Assembly (NCBI GenBank): GCA_963844205.1
Contig: CAWJNK010000001.1
Location: forward strand, 1,922,001 to 1,986,000
DNA length: 64,000 nt
Source of the DNA: DASSUW01 sp963844205
GTDB taxonomy: Bacteria; Actinomycetota; Thermoleophilia; Solirubrobacterales; Solirubrobacteraceae
Reading direction: 5' to 3'
In this document: one piece after another, positions 15,912 through 24,008 of the stretch
Position numbering within the stretch: position 1 is the first letter of the stretch
How the letters are laid out: the number at the start of each line of letters is the position of its first letter
Made by a program: the position numbers and the translations under genes
The notes under the pieces: generated by a model
The model's database searches: none
Seen by the model: the letters and a program-made list of their open reading frames with translations, nothing else
What the model was told of the DNA's origin: nothing

Positions 15912-16277
15912 ATGGCGATCGAATTCGCGATCACGGATCGACAAGCGAACGGCGACACCCACATCGTCTCCGTCACCGGCGAGATCGATCTGTTCACGGC
16001 ACCCGAGTTCAAGCAGCGCGTCTCCGCGCCGATCGACGCCGGGCGCTCGAACGTGGTGGTGGACCTCACGGAGACCACGTTCATCGATTCGTCGAGCCTC
16101 GGCGTGCTGATCGGCGCCCACCGCCGCCTCAAGCTGCGCGGCGGTCTGCTCGTCGTCGTCTGCGACAATGACGCCATCGTAAAGACGTTCCGCATCACCG
16201 GCCTCGACGGGGTCTTCACGCTGGTGCGATCGCTGGACGACGCGCTCGACGGCGACGCCGTGAGCGCCGGCGGGTGA
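15912..16277 (+). CDS. STAS-domain anti-anti-sigma factor
   Basis: The 121-residue STAS protein has HIVSVTGEIDLFTAPEFKQRV, then VVDLTETTFIDSSSLGVLIGAHRRL containing the phosphorylatable serine. It looks like canonical SpoIIAA/RsbV. It lies downstream of an anti-sigma kinase (14994) and its degenerate paralogue (15482), making a kinase/partner/antagonist set. GGC-rich sequence surrounds the start and no clear SD is seen. ATG 15912 precedes the domain directly. Confidence 0.9.
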   Translation: MAIEFAITDRQANGDTHIVSVTGEIDLFTAPEFKQRVSAPIDAGRSNVVVDLTETTFIDSSSLGVLIGAHRRLKLRGGLLVVVCDNDAIVKTFRITGLDGVFTLVRSLDDALDGDAVSAGG

Positions 16278-16290
16278 GGTTCCGCCTCGG

Positions 16291-17187
16291 GTGAGCAGCG
16301 GCTTCCCCGAGTCCGACGCCCAGTCAGACTTCTCCCGCGCCCGCCGGTCACGTCTGCTGGCTGACATCGGGCGCCGGCTGCGGCGCGAGCCGGACGACGT
16401 CGCGCTCATGCTTCCGTTCGAGGAGGTCGTCGAGGCGCTCGGGCGCACCGGCCAGCACGACCTCGGGCTGCAGGTCGTGCCGCTCGACGCCATCATCGGC
16501 ACCGTCGACCGCGCAGTCGACTTCGACCGCGGCCTGCGGCCCACGTCCGCGCGGCTGCGGAGCCGCTGGGAGCGGATCGCGTCCGCCCAGCGGCGCGGCG
16601 AGGCGCTGCCGCCGGTGTCGCTCTACAAGGTCGGCGACCTCTACTTCGTGCGCGACGGCCACCACCGCGTGTCGGTCGCCAAGTCGCTCGGCCGCGACGA
16701 CATCGACGCGTACGTGGTCGAGGTGGCCACCCGCGTGCCCCTCAGCGAGGACACCCGGGTCTCCGATCTCCCGCTCAAGGACCACGAGCGGCTGTTCCGG
16801 GAGCGCGTGCCGCTCCCGAGCCAGGCGCGGCAACGGATCGAGCTCAGCGACCCGTGGGACTTCGGGGTGCTGTCGGAGGCCGTCGAGGCCTGGGGCTTCC
16901 GGGCCATGCAGCACCGCGGGACCTACATGGACCGCGCCGAGGTCGCGCACCACTGGTTCAACGAGGAGTACCTGCCGGTGGTCGAGCTGCTGAAGGCGGG
17001 CGACCTGATCGACGCCGACGAGACCGAGACGGAGGCGTACCTGCGGGTCGCCGCGGATCGCTACCGCGTCCTGCGCACGCACGAGTGGAGCGACGAGGTC
17101 ATCGAGAGCCTGCGCCGCGAGGAGCAGCGTCGCCGCCGTCGGAGGCGGACCCCTCCGCGCCAGGTCCGCCGCCGCCCGCCCTCCTGA
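16291..17187 (+). CDS. ParB/Srx-fold nuclease-like domain protein
   Basis: The 298-residue protein starts at GTG 16291, 13 bases after the STAS gene. The centre (PPVSLYKVGDLYFVRDGHHRVSVAKSLG, about 110-138) is the ParB N-terminal-like signature, including the DGHHR catalytic or nucleotide-binding motif. The rest is helical, ending in an Arg-rich tail (RREEQRRRRRRRTPPRQVRR) that could bind nucleic acid. No ParB helix-turn-helix or ParA neighbour is present, so chromosome segregation is unlikely. Its place behind a partner-switching operon suggests a regulatory role, which is only inference. Confidence 0.7.
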   Translation: MSSGFPESDAQSDFSRARRSRLLADIGRRLRREPDDVALMLPFEEVVEALGRTGQHDLGLQVVPLDAIIGTVDRAVDFDRGLRPTSARLRSRWERIASAQRRGEALPPVSLYKVGDLYFVRDGHHRVSVAKSLGRDDIDAYVVEVATRVPLSEDTRVSDLPLKDHERLFRERVPLPSQARQRIELSDPWDFGVLSEAVEAWGFRAMQHRGTYMDRAEVAHHWFNEEYLPVVELLKAGDLIDADETETEAYLRVAADRYRVLRTHEWSDEVIESLRREEQRRRRRRRTPPRQVRRRPPS

Positions 17188-17197
17188 CCGCAGACCT

Positions 17198-17223
17198 CGT
17201 TTCCTGCCCCGGGGCCTGGGTAG
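17198..17223 (+). promoter_or_regulatory. SigB/SigF-type promoter of the BON-domain gene
   Basis: CGTTTC (17198-17203) is 14 bases from GGGTAG (17218-17223), 35 bases before the ATG at 17259. This is the best match in the window to the GTTT/GGGTA pattern, and the spacing is normal for a leadered transcript with the SD GGAAGGAG. Confidence 0.6.
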
Positions 17224-17258
17224 CCCGAACCGAGGATTCCGACGGAAGGAGACACTCG

Positions 17259-17642
17259 ATGAAACGGTTCCTGATCCTGGTGTTCGGCGCCGCAGCGGCC
17301 GCCGCCGCGGTGCGCTTCATCAACCGCGACCGACTCAACCGCGTCAAGGGCGCCGTTGCGACCGCCACGCCGCGGATGCCCGGCACCCACAAGATCGACG
17401 ACGTCGACGACGTCACGCTCGCCCGCAAGGTCGAGACCGAGATCTTCCGGGCGCCGGACGCCCCGAAGGGCGACGTGTCGGTGGACGTCCAGGCCGGCGT
17501 CGCCAACCTGCGCGGGGTGGTCGCCGACGATGCGTGGATCACGAAGCTGGCCGACGACGCCAAGAAGGTCGACGGCATCAAGGGCGTCAACAACCTGCTC
17601 CACCGGCCCGGAACGCCCGCGCCCGCGGCCGGACAGCAGTAG
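17259..17642 (+). CDS. BON-domain protein
   Basis: This 127-residue protein has an N-terminal hydrophobic segment (FLILVFGAAAAAAAVRF), a membrane anchor or signal. A BON domain follows at about 50-115 (DVTLARKVETEIFRAPDAPKG, VSVDVQAGVANLRGVVADD, VDGIKGVNNLLH). BON proteins bind membranes and are often envelope-stress induced. A strong SD and a SigB/F-like promoter lie upstream. The gene ends at a tandem-hairpin element shared with the junction at 36.5 kb. Confidence 0.85.
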   Translation: MKRFLILVFGAAAAAAAVRFINRDRLNRVKGAVATATPRMPGTHKIDDVDDVTLARKVETEIFRAPDAPKGDVSVDVQAGVANLRGVVADDAWITKLADDAKKVDGIKGVNNLLHRPGTPAPAAGQQ

Positions 17643-17655
17643 GAGGGCTGAAGGC

Positions 17656-17715
17656 CCGGTTACGGGCGCCAGGACGGCGCCCGTCCGGGTCAGAGCGTCG
17701 CCTGGATGGCGACGC
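17656..17715. repeat. Tandem-hairpin intergenic element, copy 1
   Basis: CCGGTTACGG leads into hairpin 1 (ACGGGCGCC 17662-17670, loop AGGAC, GGCGCCCGT 17676-17684) and hairpin 2 (GCGTCGCC 17695-17702, loop TGGAT, GGCGACGC 17708-17715). Both stems are perfect. The element fills the gap between the convergent BON and ABC-ATPase genes, so it may act as a bidirectional terminator. A second copy with compensatory stem changes is at 36515. Confidence 0.75.
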
Positions 17716-17723
17716 AGGCATTC

Positions 17724-18905
17724 TCAAGCAGTCGTCAGGCTGCGACCGCTGCCCGCGTCGAAGAGCTTGATCTGACTGGTGTCGACGGTCAGCTCGACCT
17801 CGCTACCGGGCGCGGCCTTGCTCTCAGCGCTCAGGCGCGCGACGACCTGCTGGCCCTCGCCGTGCGACGGGAGGTCCTCCATTCCGGCGTCGGCGGCCAG
17901 CTCGTCGAGGTCGGCCGTGTGCAGCTCCTGCTCGCTCTTGACGTCGAAGTAGACGTACAGCTCGGAGCCCATCGACTCGACCACGTCGACCGTCGTCCGG
18001 AACTTCATCCGGTCCGCGTGCTCGTCCTCGACGGCGGCGTCCTCGAAGTGCTCGGGCCGCATGCCGACGATCACGTCGCGGCCGGCGCCCGCGCTCTGGA
18101 TGCCCTGGCGCAGGCGATCCGACAGCGGGATGTCGCCGATCGGCGTCTTGACCGCGTCACCCTCGAGCCGACCGGGCAGGAAGTTCATCGACGGCGACCC
18201 GATGAAGCCCGCGACGAACAGGTTCTGCGGCTTCTCGTACAGGTTCGCCGGCGTGTCGACCTGCTGGATCAGCCCGGCGCGCATGACCGCCACGCGGTCG
18301 CCGAGCGTCATGGCCTCGGTCTGGTCGTGCGTGACGTAGACCATCGTGGTTCCCAGCTGCTTCTGGATCCGCGCCACCTCGGTGCGCATCTGCACGCGCA
18401 GCTTGGCGTCGAGGTTCGACAGCGGCTCGTCCATCAGGAACGCCTTCGGATCGCGCACGATCGCGCGACCCATCGCCACGCGCTGGCGCTGACCGCCGGA
18501 CAGGTTCGCCGGCTTGCGCTCGAGGTGCTGCTCGAGGTCGAGGATGCGGGCGGCCTCGGTGACCTTCTGGTCGATCTCGCTCTTGTCGGCCTTGGCCAGC
18601 TTGAGCGCGAACCCCATGTTGTCGCGCACCGTCATGTGCGGATACAGCGCGTAGTTCTGGAACACCATCGCGATGTCGCGATCGCGCGGGGCGAGGTCGT
18701 TGACGCGCTCGCCGCCGATGATGAGGTCGCCCTCGGTGATGTCCTCGAGGCCGGCGATCATGCGGAGAGCGGTCGACTTCCCGCAGCCCGACGGGCCGAC
18801 GAGGATCATGAACTCGCCGTCCTGGATGTCCAGATCGATCGCCTTGACGGCCTCGAAGCCGTCCGGATAGCGCTTGGTGATCTCCTTGAACTGGATTTCT
18901 GCCAT
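17724..18905 (-). CDS. Sugar ABC transporter ATP-binding protein, MsmK/UgpC type
   Basis: The 393-residue ATPase has Walker A GPSGCGKST (37-45), the Q-loop in VFQNYALYPHMTV, signature LSGGQRQR, Walker B AFLMDEPLSNLDA and the H-loop THDQTEA. A C-terminal TOBE/OB regulatory region (about 240-393, with DVIVGMRPEHFED) is typical of the MalK/MsmK/UgpC group. These energise sugar or glycerol-phosphate importers. No permease or binding-protein gene is adjacent, so it probably serves several transporters. The ATG at 18905 has GGGGAGG upstream. Confidence 0.93.
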   Translation of the reverse strand: MAEIQFKEITKRYPDGFEAVKAIDLDIQDGEFMILVGPSGCGKSTALRMIAGLEDITEGDLIIGGERVNDLAPRDRDIAMVFQNYALYPHMTVRDNMGFALKLAKADKSEIDQKVTEAARILDLEQHLERKPANLSGGQRQRVAMGRAIVRDPKAFLMDEPLSNLDAKLRVQMRTEVARIQKQLGTTMVYVTHDQTEAMTLGDRVAVMRAGLIQQVDTPANLYEKPQNLFVAGFIGSPSMNFLPGRLEGDAVKTPIGDIPLSDRLRQGIQSAGAGRDVIVGMRPEHFEDAAVEDEHADRMKFRTTVDVVESMGSELYVYFDVKSEQELHTADLDELAADAGMEDLPSHGEGQQVVARLSAESKAAPGSEVELTVDTSQIKLFDAGSGRSLTTA

Positions 18906-18921
18906 CGCTGCACTTCCTCCC

Positions 18922-19254
18922 CTATTTGTCACGTGCCCCCGGGTGGCCGTCGCCCGGCCAGGGAGCAAGTACGAGCAGTATGCGCGCGTCCCTCGTCGCG
19001 CGCACCTCATGGCGTTCGTGCGGGTCGAAGACGGCGGCGAACCCGGCGCCGCCCGTGACCCAGTCTCCAGCGTCGCGCACCTCGACCTCGCCGTCGACGA
19101 CGACGACATAGGCGCGCTCGTGGACCTGATGCTCCAGGAGCGCCTCGCCGGCGGGCAGGTTGATGGCGATCGATCGGGCTTCGCCGCGCGACGAGTGCAG
19201 GATCCGCGGCGCGCGCGGTTCGACCTCCAGCGTCCGCAGATCCCAGTGCTCCAT
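18922..19254 (-). CDS. Small cupin-domain protein
   Basis: The 110-residue single cupin has the two half-motifs INLPAGEALLEHQVHERAYV (with HERAYVVVVDGEVEV) and a second region FDPHERHEVRAT. Metal-ligand His/Glu residues are present in the first motif. It could be a sensor or a small isomerase; the substrate is unknown. It lies 33 bases after the sigma gene at 19288 and 16 bases before the ABC ATPase gene, all leftward, so the three may be one transcript. Confidence 0.8.
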   Translation of the reverse strand: MEHWDLRTLEVEPRAPRILHSSRGEARSIAINLPAGEALLEHQVHERAYVVVVDGEVEVRDAGDWVTGGAGFAAVFDPHERHEVRATRDARILLVLAPWPGDGHPGARDK

Positions 19255-19287
19255 GGGCGCGATCGTACCCCGCGCGAGCCGCGCGCG

Positions 19288-20127
19288 TTACGCCGCGTCG
19301 TCCTGGGACTGCTCGGCCTCGTCCCGCAGCCTTGCCACGGCCTGGCGGATGAGGCGCGAGACGTGCATCTGGGAGACGCCCACACGAGCCCCGATCTCGG
19401 ACTGCGTGAGGTCCTCGGCGAAGCGCAGGCGGAGGACCTCACGCTCGCGATCGGTGAGGACGGACATCAGGCGCTCGACGGTGGCAGCGTCCTCGGCGAG
19501 CCCGAACCCCGGGTCCTCGATGCCCATGCTGTCGCCCATGCCGTCGCTCTCGTCGTCCTCGTCGCGCGGGCGGTCGAGAGAGATCGCCCGGTACGCGCCG
19601 GCCGCCTCGCGGGCCTCGAGGACCTGCTCGGTCGTCGCTCCGATCCGCCTCGCGATCTCGTCGGGCGTGGGCGCGCGGCCGAGCTCGCCCGCGAGCTCCT
19701 CGGTGACGCGTTCGACGCGGACCGACATCTCCTGCAGGTCGCGCGGCACGCGGACCGACCACCCGCGGTCTCGGAAATGACGCTTGAGCTCGCCCAGGAT
19801 CGTCGGGACCGCGAACGAGGAGAAGGCGGTCTCGCGACCCGGTTCGAAGCGGTCGATCGCCTTCAGCAGGCCCAGGGACGCGACCTGAACGAGGTCGTCG
19901 AACGGCTCGCTGCCGCGCTGGTAGCGCCGGGCCAGCTGACGGGCCAGCGGCAGGAAGCGCTCGACGAGCGCGTCGCGGGCTGCCCGGTCGCCATCGCAGT
20001 GATAGCGCTCGAGCAGCCGCCGGTCCTCGCGCGCACGAGCCGCCCGGTCTTCGGTTCCTGGGGGATATGCTCCGCCCAAACCTGCTCTGAGCGGCCGATG
20101 ATGAATCGTCTCCACGCCCTTCCCCAT
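19288..20127 (-). CDS. SigB/SigF/SigG-family RNA polymerase sigma factor
   Basis: This 279-residue paralogue of the factor at 11537 has region 2 (EPFDDLVQVASLGLLKAIDRFEP, AFSSFAVPTILGELKRHFRDRGWSVRVPRD), region 3 (EELAGELGRAPTPDEIARRIG) and region 4 (LTDREREVLRLRFAEDLTQSEIGARVGVSQMHVSRLIRQAV). Such factors respond to stress through RsbW/STAS partner switching. I chose ATG 20127; an in-frame start at 20196 would add 23 residues. It is divergent from the ANTAR regulator gene. Confidence 0.92.
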   Translation of the reverse strand: MGKGVETIHHRPLRAGLGGAYPPGTEDRAARAREDRRLLERYHCDGDRAARDALVERFLPLARQLARRYQRGSEPFDDLVQVASLGLLKAIDRFEPGRETAFSSFAVPTILGELKRHFRDRGWSVRVPRDLQEMSVRVERVTEELAGELGRAPTPDEIARRIGATTEQVLEAREAAGAYRAISLDRPRDEDDESDGMGDSMGIEDPGFGLAEDAATVERLMSVLTDREREVLRLRFAEDLTQSEIGARVGVSQMHVSRLIRQAVARLRDEAEQSQDDAA

Positions 20128-20225
20128 TCGCGGTGCGGGATGCGCCGGGGTCTGGGACGCGGAGGCGCTGCGACGGGTGGCACGGCCGCAGCCCAACCAG
20201 TGTAGTACGGACCCTCCGAGACGCC

Positions 20226-20834
20226 GTGACTTCGACCACCATCAGCGAGACCAACCTGCGGGTCCTGATCGCCGACGAGGACGAGAGCGCGCTGCGGCGC
20301 CTGCACGAGGTGCTCGCGGGGCTCGGGCACGAGGTCACCCCCTATGCGGTCTCCGTCCACGAAGCAGTCGAGCTGATCGCGAAGGAGGACCCGCACGTGG
20401 CGATCGTGGTCGTCCACACCGACGACGAGCACGCGCTCGCGCTGATCGGCGAGGCGGTCGAGTTCGCGTCCGGGCCGGTGATCGCACAGCTGCCGGACGC
20501 CGACGTCGACTTCCTGTCGCGCGCCGCCGAGCGCGGCATCAGCGCCTACGTCGAGTCGATGGACCCGGAGTCGGTCCAGGGGGCGATCGAGGTCGCGGTC
20601 CGCCGCTACCGCGAGGCCCGCCGGCTCCACGAGAAGGTCGACCAGCTCGAGAGCGCGCTCGACCGGCGCGCGGTCATCGAGCGCGCCAAGGGCATCCTCA
20701 TGGAGCGCCATGACGTCGGCGAGCGCGACGCGTTCGAGCTGCTGCGCGACCACGCGCGCTCGAGCGGCCGCCGCGTCGTCGACGTCGCGCAGTCCGTGCT
20801 CGACGGCCACGCCCTGCTGCCCAAGCGGCCATGA
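20226..20834 (+). CDS. Response regulator with ANTAR RNA-binding domain
   Basis: The 202-residue protein starts at GTG 20226. The N-terminal 125 residues look like a receiver (LRVLIADEDESALRRLHEVL), but the phosphoacceptor region reads VAIVVVHTDDEHA without the usual hydrophobic-Asp pattern, so it may be a pseudo-receiver. A coiled coil and ANTAR domain follow (LESALDRRAVIERAKGILMERHDV, DAFELLRDHARSSGRRVVDVAQSV). ANTAR proteins bind paired hairpins to stop terminator formation. Its stop overlaps the YihY gene start (ATGA). Confidence 0.88.
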   Translation: MTSTTISETNLRVLIADEDESALRRLHEVLAGLGHEVTPYAVSVHEAVELIAKEDPHVAIVVVHTDDEHALALIGEAVEFASGPVIAQLPDADVDFLSRAAERGISAYVESMDPESVQGAIEVAVRRYREARRLHEKVDQLESALDRRAVIERAKGILMERHDVGERDAFELLRDHARSSGRRVVDVAQSVLDGHALLPKRP

Positions 20835-21754
20835 CGACGGCGCCCGTCGGGCGCCCAGGCCCGGCGGTCGAGCCGGCTGACTTCAAGCGCGCGTTCCAGC
20901 GCTTCCAGAAGGACCAGATGACGCAGTGGGCGGCGGCGATGACGTACTACTCGCTGCTCTCGCTGTTCCCGGCGCTGCTGTTCGGCGTCGCCGTGCTCGG
21001 GTTCTTTGGGGCGCAATCGCTGGTGACCGACATCGCCGACTACCTGAAGGACGTCGGTGCCCCGCCGGAGACCGTCGACGCGGTCACCAGCGCGCTCGAG
21101 TCCGCCCAGAGCCAGCGCGGCACCGCGGCGGGCGCGCTGGCGATCGGCCTCCTGACCTCGCTGTACGGCGCGTCGGGCGCGTTCAACGCGGCGGGCGCCG
21201 CGCTCAACACGGTCTGGCGCGTGGAGGAGGGCCGCGGATTCGTCAAGCACAAGCTGCAGAACCTCCGGTGGACGCTGCTCCTGATGGCGCTGGTGCTCGT
21301 GACGTGCGTGATGGTGTTCCTCGGCGGCGACCTGGCGGCGGACGTGCTGGGGCTCGTCGGACTGGGCGAGGACGTCTCGGCGATCTGGAGCTACGTCCGC
21401 TGGCCGGCGGCACTGGTGTCGGCGGCGCTGATCTACGCGGTCGTCTACTACGCCGCACCGAACGTCGAGATCCGCCACTGGCGGTACATCACCCCCGGCG
21501 CCGTGTTCGGCGTGCCGGCGTGGGTCCTCGCATCGCTGGGGTTCTTCCTCTACGTGTCGAAGCTGTCGACCTACTCGGCGACATATGGCGCGTTCGCCGC
21601 TGTCGTGATCCTGCTCATTTGGATGTGGCTCACGAACCTCGTCCTGCTCTTCGGCGCCGAGCTCAACACGGTGATCGACCTGCGTCGGGCGCCCGGTCTG
21701 CCGCCGGGTTACGACGGTCCGATCCTGCCGGTCAAGGAGTCGGCCAAGGCCTGA
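20831..21754 (+). CDS. YihY/BrkB-family inner-membrane protein
   Basis: This 307-residue protein with about six membrane helices has the family landmarks FQKDQMTQWAAAMTYYSLLSLFPAL, SLYGASGAFNAAGAALNTVWRVEE and GALLAVVILLIWMWLTNLVLLFGAELN-type ends (here AVVILLIWMWLTNLVLLFGAE). YihY proteins were once called RNase BN; the function is unsettled, possibly transport. The start overlaps the ANTAR gene stop by ATGA, implying translational coupling to that RNA-binding regulator. Confidence 0.9.
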   Translation: MTTAPVGRPGPAVEPADFKRAFQRFQKDQMTQWAAAMTYYSLLSLFPALLFGVAVLGFFGAQSLVTDIADYLKDVGAPPETVDAVTSALESAQSQRGTAAGALAIGLLTSLYGASGAFNAAGAALNTVWRVEEGRGFVKHKLQNLRWTLLLMALVLVTCVMVFLGGDLAADVLGLVGLGEDVSAIWSYVRWPAALVSAALIYAVVYYAAPNVEIRHWRYITPGAVFGVPAWVLASLGFFLYVSKLSTYSATYGAFAAVVILLIWMWLTNLVLLFGAELNTVIDLRRAPGLPPGYDGPILPVKESAKA

Positions 21755-21933
21755 TCCGCGCGCCGAGTTGTGTCGAGCGCCCTTCCACTTCCGCTGTTCG
21801 TCCGGTAGAACTCATAGGTCCGTGCGCGGGGCCACAAGCGCCGCGCAAGCTTCGGAGGGCCAAAAAGCCGCGTCCGAGGGGAGTGAGGGGTGAATATGGC
21901 GACCACCGGCGGGATCGAGCGATCGGATCCTCA

Positions 21934-23352
21934 GTGCTGAGCGCGTCCGCGCGCCCTGCTCCCTGGTCCGGCTTCGCCGGATCGTCTTCCCGTCGGCTCG
22001 CGCCGACGCGGCCGTGGCTGCCGTTCGCCGTCGCCTCCGCCGTCGCCCTCCTGGTTACGCTCGGCGTGTCGCTGGCGCCACCGTTGCGGATGGCGTACTC
22101 GGCCCCGTCGCTGCACGTCGCGCTGGAGACCGGGACGGCGCTGATCGGCCTGGTGGCGACCGCAATCGTGATCCGCGGCTGGGATGACGGCCTGCGCCTT
22201 GACCGTCTCGTGATCGGCGCCGGGCTCGCCGTGATCGCGCTCACCAGCGCCGCGCTCGCGGCCATGGTCGCGATCGCGCCGGGCGAGGGGCCGCGCGGGC
22301 TCGTCGGGCTCACCGGCATGCTCGCCGGCTCGGTGCTCGTCGGCATCGGCGCGTTCGTCCCGATGCGCCGCGCTGCGGGTCGGCGGACGGCCGCCGTCAC
22401 GATGCTCGCGCTGGTGCTGACCGCGCTCGCCGCAGCGGTCGTCCCCGTCGAATTCGTGCTCGGCGCGTGGCGCGCGCACCAGCAGCCCGCGGACCCGGAC
22501 GCGACACAGGCCCTGCTCTCCCAGCCGGTCGAGGCGATCGTGCTCCAGCTCGTGATGGCGGCCAGCCTCGGGATCGCGTCGCTCGGCCTCACGCGGCGCG
22601 GCGTGCGCGCGCAGGACGCCTTCGCGCGCCACCTCGGCACCGCGGTCGTGTTCTTCGCGTTCTCGATGATCGCCTACGCGCTGCTGCCGCCGGTGACCCA
22701 CGAGTGGGTGCACGTGGGCGACCTGCTCCGGCTGCTGTTCTGCGTCGTCCTGCTGTGGGCGGCGGTGCGGGAGGTCGCAGCCGCCGTTGCGGCGCGGGCC
22801 GCCGCACGCGAGCGGCGGCGGATCGCGCGCGACCTGCACGACGGCGTGGCACAGGAGCTGGCGTTCATCCGGCGCCGCGCCGCCCGGCTCACGGGAGACC
22901 CGAACGCCGAGGACATCGTGGTCGCCGCCGAGCGGGCGCTCCAGGACTCCCGCTGGGCGATCGAGCACCTCGCGCGCGCACCCGACGAGCCGCTCGACCG
23001 CGTGCTCGACCGCCATGCGAGCGTGATCGCGGCGCGAACCGGCGTCGCGGTGACGTTCTCGACCTCCGGGTCGGCCGACGTCGATCCCGAGGTGAGCGAC
23101 GCGCTCGCCCGCATCCTCGGCGAGGCGGTGGCCAACGCGCGGCACGGAAACGCGTCGACCGTGCGCGTCGAGTTGAGCGCCGACCCGCTGCGGCTGCGCG
23201 TGGTCGACGACGGCACCGGCTTCGACCCGGCGGTGAGCGCTCCGGGCTTCGGGATCGGTGGCATGCGCGAGCGCGCGGAGCTGGTCGGCGCGCAGCTGAG
23301 CGTCCGGTCAGGCCCGGGCGCCGGGACCGAGGTGGCCGTGGAGCTGCGATGA
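21934..23352 (+). CDS. NarL-type sensor histidine kinase
   Basis: The 472-residue protein starts at GTG 21934. It has about eight N-terminal membrane helices (to about 275) and a HisKA_3 dimerisation motif ERRRIARDLHDGVAQELAFI carrying the phosphorylated His. The HATPase has ILGEAVANARHGNA, VVDDGTGFDP and GFGIGGMRERAELVGAQL. It is membrane-integrated, with no extracellular sensor domain visible. Its stop overlaps the response regulator start (ATGA), so the pair is coupled. The 179-base stretch 21755-21933 before it holds no gene. Confidence 0.92.
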   Translation: MLSASARPAPWSGFAGSSSRRLAPTRPWLPFAVASAVALLVTLGVSLAPPLRMAYSAPSLHVALETGTALIGLVATAIVIRGWDDGLRLDRLVIGAGLAVIALTSAALAAMVAIAPGEGPRGLVGLTGMLAGSVLVGIGAFVPMRRAAGRRTAAVTMLALVLTALAAAVVPVEFVLGAWRAHQQPADPDATQALLSQPVEAIVLQLVMAASLGIASLGLTRRGVRAQDAFARHLGTAVVFFAFSMIAYALLPPVTHEWVHVGDLLRLLFCVVLLWAAVREVAAAVAARAAARERRRIARDLHDGVAQELAFIRRRAARLTGDPNAEDIVVAAERALQDSRWAIEHLARAPDEPLDRVLDRHASVIAARTGVAVTFSTSGSADVDPEVSDALARILGEAVANARHGNASTVRVELSADPLRLRVVDDGTGFDPAVSAPGFGIGGMRERAELVGAQLSVRSGPGAGTEVAVELR

Positions 23353-24008
23353 CGGCCCGGTGGCGGGTGCTCGTGGCCGACGACCACGCCCCGACTCGCG
23401 AGGACATCCGGGCCGCCGTCGATTCCGATCCGCGCTTCACCGTCGTCGCGCTGGCCGGCGACGCCGCCGAGGCGATTCAGGCGGCGCTGCGCGAGCGGCC
23501 CGACCTCGCACTGCTGGACATGCGGATGCCGGGCAGCGGCGCCGCGGCGGCGTGGGAGATCACGGCGCGGCTGCCGGCCACGCGGGCGGTCATGCTGACG
23601 GTCTCGCGCAGCGACGAGGATCTGTTCGCCGCGCTCCGTGCCGGCGTGTCGGGCTACCTGCTGAAGGACATGCCGTTCGACGAGATCGGCGACGAGCTGG
23701 CGCAGGTGCTCGACGGCCGGGTGGCGTTGCCGCCCGAGCTGGTCACGCGGCTGGTCGACGAATTCCGCGACAGCGCGCCGCGGCGGCGCGCGCTGGTCGG
23801 GCAGCGCGGAGGCGCGCAGCTCACGAGCCGGGAGTGGCAGGTGCTCGACCTGCTGCGCCAGGGGCTCGCGACGAGCGAGATCGCGCGCCGGCTGTTCGTC
23901 TCTCCCGCGACCGTGCGCAGCCACGTCGCCGCGGTGCTGCGCAAGCTGCGGGTGCCCGACCGCAACTCCGCGATCCGGCTGTTCGACGATCACGACGAGG
24001 CGGTCTGA
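23349..24008 (+). CDS. NarL/LuxR-family response regulator
   Basis: The 219-residue regulator has a receiver (VLVADDHAPTREDIRAAV, phosphoacceptor Asp57 in LALLDMRMPG, Lys in GYLLKDMPF). A LuxR-type helix-turn-helix follows at about 157-212 (LTSREWQVLDLLRQGLATSEIARRLFVSPATVRSHVAAVLRKL). It is the partner of the kinase encoded just upstream; targets are unknown. Its 3' end overlaps the opposing addA-like gene by 19 bases. Confidence 0.93.
   Translation: MTARWRVLVADDHAPTREDIRAAVDSDPRFTVVALAGDAAEAIQAALRERPDLALLDMRMPGSGAAAAWEITARLPATRAVMLTVSRSDEDLFAALRAGVSGYLLKDMPFDEIGDELAQVLDGRVALPPELVTRLVDEFRDSAPRRRALVGQRGGAQLTSREWQVLDLLRQGLATSEIARRLFVSPATVRSHVAAVLRKLRVPDRNSAIRLFDDHDEAV

Noticed and set aside
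17656..17715. CsrA-binding sites suggested by GGA loops
   Set aside because: CsrA is generally absent from actinobacteria and no csrA gene is in the window, so I report the hairpins without naming a partner.
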